Positions 6,820 to 8,744 of a stretch of 8,744 bases of DNA are shown here, piece by piece. This DNA is from an uncultured Collinsella sp. (GTDB taxonomy: Bacteria > Actinomycetota > Coriobacteriia > Coriobacteriales > Coriobacteriaceae). The notes below the pieces were generated by a model. The model worked only from the letters and a program-made list of their open reading frames with translations. It searched no databases and had not been told where the DNA came from. Location: NCBI GenBank assembly GCA_900554255.1, contig USGN01000046.1, forward strand, positions 1-8,744. Direction: 5' to 3'. Numbering within the stretch: position 1 is the stretch's first letter; every line of letters starts with the position of its first letter. The translations under genes and the position numbers were made by a program.

Positions 6820-6852
6820 AATGTGACAAAGAGACTGTCCCTTTGTCACATT
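6820..6852. repeat. 33-base near-perfect palindrome (REP-like)
   Basis: AATGTGACAAAG (6820-6831) is the exact complement of CTTTGTCACATT (6841-6852). The symmetry continues through GAC (6833-6835) with GTC (6837-6839) about T6836, leaving a single mismatch, A6832 opposite C6840 (a G-U pair in the minus-strand RNA). From memory, palindromes of the type GTGACAAAGGGAC-N-GTCCCTTTGTCAC recur between genes in several bacterial genomes. I cannot confirm that here. Confidence 0.8.
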
Positions 6853-6866
6853 CTGTTAGAGTTGCA

Positions 6867-6879
6867 GGGATTGAATCCC
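6867..6879. promoter_or_regulatory. Palindrome upstream of the MFS gene, possible operator
   Basis: GGGATT (6867-6872) and AATCCC (6874-6879) are perfectly complementary around G6873. The site lies 30 bases before the TTG start of the transporter, where a repressor would block transcription. Efflux transporters of this family are often controlled by local repressors, but no regulator gene is in the window. I see no convincing -10/-35 pair for this gene. Confidence 0.35.
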
Positions 6880-6897
6880 GCTTATTCATGCGACATT

Positions 6898-6904
6898 GGA
6901 GTGA
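6898..6904 (+). promoter_or_regulatory. Ribosome binding site that sets a TTG start
   Basis: GGAGTGA at 6898-6904 is the only Shine-Dalgarno-like sequence near the start of the transporter reading frame. It places the start at TTG 6910, with 8 bases after GGAG. An in-frame GTG at 6901 overlaps the site itself and is therefore less likely. The frame has no ATG between here and the first transmembrane segment. Confidence 0.6.
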
Positions 6905-6909
6905 CAACC

Positions 6910-8151
6910 TTGACCGCCGCAACCACGCCAAAAAGTAAGTCAACTGCCGCCGCGCTCTCCCCCGCACGCACCAAGCTCTGCCTGGCGCTGCTCGTGCTGT
7001 TGGGATTCTCGCTCGGCTGCTCCGAGTTCGTGGTCATCGGCATCGAAAGCGACCTAGCGACGGAACTCGGCGTATCGCTTGCCACCGCAGGCCAACTTAT
7101 TAGCGTGTTTGCGCTTGTCTACGCCATCGCGACGCCAGTGCTTGCGCTCAGCACGGGGCGCTTCCGTCGTTACCAGCTGCTCGTGTGCTATAGCATCGTC
7201 TTTGTGCTCGGCAACCTGGTCATGGCGCTGGCACCCAACTTTCAAGTGCTGTTCGCCTCGCGCATCATCTTGGGCTCCGTCTCGGGCGCACTGCTCGCCG
7301 TGGGCGTGACGTATATCCCCGAGCTGCTGTCCCCGCAGCAAACTTCGCTTGCCATCTCGGTGGTGTACGGCGCGTTTTCCGTGGCGATGGTCTTTGTCAC
7401 TTCGATCGGCAAGTTTGTGGCCGACACGATCGATTGGCACGTGGCCATGTACGGCACACTTACCTTTGCCGTTTTGATCTGCGGAGCGCTCGTGGCGTTT
7501 ATGCCGCGCGCTGGGCAAACCGACGAGCCCGCCACCTTTCGCGAGCAGGCGGGTCTGCTGCGCGAGCCGAGCATCGTCACCGGCATGCTCATCTTTTTGT
7601 TTGGCGTGGGGTCGGTCTACGTTTTCTATGGCTACGTGACGCCTTATCTTGAGCAGGTGCTGGGCATGGGCACGGTCGAAGCCAGTACCACGCTCATGGC
7701 CTACGGCGTGTTCTGCCTAATCTCGAACATCCTGGGCGGATGGATCGATGCGCGCTTTGGCATGAAGGCGCTACTCGTGACGTTTGTGCTGCAGGCGGCG
7801 GCATTGTTTGGGCTGTTTGCCGTAGGCGCTGCCATGCCGCTCGCACTTGTCTTTGTCTTTAGCCTGGCGATGCTCATGTACCTGTTCTCGGTGTCGTGCA
7901 TCACGCACTTTATGGACGTGGCTCGCAGCCGCCATCCCAAATCGATGGTGCTCGCGAGCTCGGTGGAGCCCATGGCGTTTAACGTCGGCATCTCGTTTGG
8001 CACCGCAGTGGGCGGCGCCGTGGTAAGCGAAGCTGGCATTGCCTACGTTGGCGCGGTCGGTGCCGTGTTCTCGCTTGTGGCCTGGGTGCTTACGCTGGTG
8101 ACGATTAAGTTGGCTCGCTGGGAACGCAAGAGGGCGATGGCGCAGGCGTAG
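6910..8151 (+). CDS. MFS transporter, DHA1 family (AraJ-like efflux type)
   Basis: Integral membrane protein of 413 residues with 12 predicted transmembrane helices in two halves, split by the hydrophilic linker at about 199-220. It is a proton-coupled transporter, probably exporting a drug, sugar or other small molecule. Helix 1 contains LGFSLGCSEFVVIGIESDLATELGVS (31-56), typical of AraJ/YdhP-like DHA1 carriers. STGRFRRYQLL (81-91) is the motif A loop after helix 2, and SRIILGSVSGALLAVGVTYIPEL (117-139) contains the helix 4 motif B Arg118. The TTG start at 6910 is chosen from the ribosome site; the frame stays open far upstream but runs across the opposite-strand gene and lacks protein-like features there. 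The phosphatase gene follows 45 bases later and is probably co-transcribed. Substrate unknown. Confidence 0.9.
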   Translation: MTAATTPKSKSTAAALSPARTKLCLALLVLLGFSLGCSEFVVIGIESDLATELGVSLATAGQLISVFALVYAIATPVLALSTGRFRRYQLLVCYSIVFVLGNLVMALAPNFQVLFASRIILGSVSGALLAVGVTYIPELLSPQQTSLAISVVYGAFSVAMVFVTSIGKFVADTIDWHVAMYGTLTFAVLICGALVAFMPRAGQTDEPATFREQAGLLREPSIVTGMLIFLFGVGSVYVFYGYVTPYLEQVLGMGTVEASTTLMAYGVFCLISNILGGWIDARFGMKALLVTFVLQAAALFGLFAVGAAMPLALVFVFSLAMLMYLFSVSCITHFMDVARSRHPKSMVLASSVEPMAFNVGISFGTAVGGAVVSEAGIAYVGAVGAVFSLVAWVLTLVTIKLARWERKRAMAQA

Positions 8152-8196
8152 ATGCGATACTCGAGCTCGATGATGGCGATCGAAAGGAAACCGCAT

Positions 8197-8643
8197 ATGC
8201 AACGTGTACTGTTTATCTGCCATGGGAACATCTGTCGCTCGACGATGGCTGAGTCGGTATTTACCGAGCTGGTGCGGCGCGCCGGGCGCGCGGGCGAATT
8301 TGTCATCGATTCCGCGGCGACTTCAACTGAGGAGATTGGCAACCCGCCGCATCATGGCACGGTCGCCAAGCTGCGCGAAGTCGGGATTCCCGTCGTTGCG
8401 CACCGTGCCCGCCAGGTGCGTCGCGCGGAGTATGGCGACTGGGACCACATTGTCTATATGGACGACGAGAACGCGCGTGGCCTGCGTCGCATCTTTGGCG
8501 ACGACCCCGACGGCAAGATTACGCGCTTGCTCGATTGGACCGAGCGCCCCGGCGACGTGGCCGATCCCTGGTACACCGGCAATTTCGATGCCACGTACCG
8601 CGACGTGCTCGCCGGCTGCTCGGCCATGCTCGAGCAGCTGTAG
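8197..8643 (+). CDS. Low-molecular-weight protein tyrosine phosphatase
   Basis: Cytoplasmic phosphatase of 148 residues that hydrolyses phosphotyrosine through a cysteinyl-phosphate intermediate. The P-loop is complete: Cys8-His-Gly-Asn-Ile-Cys-Arg14-Ser15. The general-acid loop is DPWY (Asp123), with a long spacing typical of the family. The length is normal for LMW-PTP. The start at 8197 has AAAGGAAA about 7 bases upstream and puts the P-loop at the usual distance from the N-terminus. An in-frame ATG at 8152, touching the transporter stop codon, would add 15 residues unlike the family. In Gram-positive bacteria these enzymes often oppose capsule-linked tyrosine kinases, but no kinase or polysaccharide gene is nearby, and this copy may be a general housekeeping or arsenate-reductase-like form. 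No arsenic genes are seen. Confidence 0.93.
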   Translation: MQRVLFICHGNICRSTMAESVFTELVRRAGRAGEFVIDSAATSTEEIGNPPHHGTVAKLREVGIPVVAHRARQVRRAEYGDWDHIVYMDDENARGLRRIFGDDPDGKITRLLDWTERPGDVADPWYTGNFDATYRDVLAGCSAMLEQL

Positions 8644-8713
8644 GCAAGCGAGGTCGCGGGCCACGCCTTCGGCGCGAAACAAGCGCGGATAATCTTCCAC
8701 ATGAAAAATGAGC

Positions 8714-8729
8714 GTGGGTTTTCTCCCAC
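8714..8729 (+). terminator. Weak hairpin after the phosphatase, possible terminator
   Basis: GTGGG (8714-8718) pairs with CCCAC (8725-8729) around TTTTCT, followed by only three T (8730-8732). It lies 70 bases past the phosphatase stop codon. The stem is short and the T-run poor, so it may instead be part of a larger palindrome cut by the window end. No gene is visible in 8644-8744. Confidence 0.3.
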
Positions 8730-8744
8730 TTTGAGAATTCAAGT

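Noticed and set aside
6861..6882. tRNA T-arm-like sequence (GGGATTGAATCCC)
   Set aside because: The stem and loop sizes do not fit a T-arm and no acceptor, D or anticodon arm is present. It is better read as a simple palindrome.
6289..6909. N-terminal extension of the MFS reading frame
   Set aside because: It would cross the palindromes and overlap the opposite-strand membrane protein. The translation before residue 208 has no family resemblance, and GGAG at 6898 marks a local start.
8323..8742. Minus-strand open frame at the right end
   Set aside because: It lies mostly antisense to the phosphatase, with no ribosome site and no recognisable motif.

Overview
The window looks like ordinary chromosomal DNA from a high-GC, Gram-positive gut actinobacterium. 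Coriobacteriia, and Collinsella or a close relative in particular, is my best guess. That guess rests on codon and base composition, the AGGAGG-type ribosome binding sites and the gene repertoire; no marker gene fixes the taxon. I see no rRNA, tRNA, CRISPR array, transposase or phage gene. Seven protein genes are supported, and they fill most of the window.

Left part, minus strand (about 127-4507): a compact four-gene cluster read right to left. It encodes a solute-binding lipoprotein, a permease with an unusual N-terminal membrane extension, a GlnQ-type ATPase, and a cytoplasmic M20 metallopeptidase of the carboxypeptidase S / PM20D1 type. The first three make a polar amino-acid ABC importer. 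The peptidase probably cleaves what is imported, a dipeptide or N-acylated amino acid, though the substrate cannot be read from sequence. Gaps are 9, 22 and 72 bases, and the 72-base gap holds two hairpins.

Middle (4508-6648): a 264-base gap contains a hairpin of about 106 bases whose core is a textbook intrinsic terminator. It separates the importer cluster from a LacX-type aldose 1-epimerase (minus strand). Upstream of the epimerase, also on the minus strand, is an unrecognised single-pass membrane protein with a long acidic cytoplasmic region.

Right part (6649-8744): a 261-base divergent intergenic region carries two distinct long palindromes. On the plus strand it leads to a 12-TM MFS transporter of the DHA1 drug/solute efflux type (TTG start), followed after 45 bases by a low-molecular-weight protein tyrosine phosphatase. 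The window ends in a short hairpin of uncertain role.

I did not find a clearly new multi-gene system. The observations most worth following are the three intergenic inverted-repeat elements, the pairing of the importer with a CPS-type peptidase, the enlarged permease and the unknown membrane protein.
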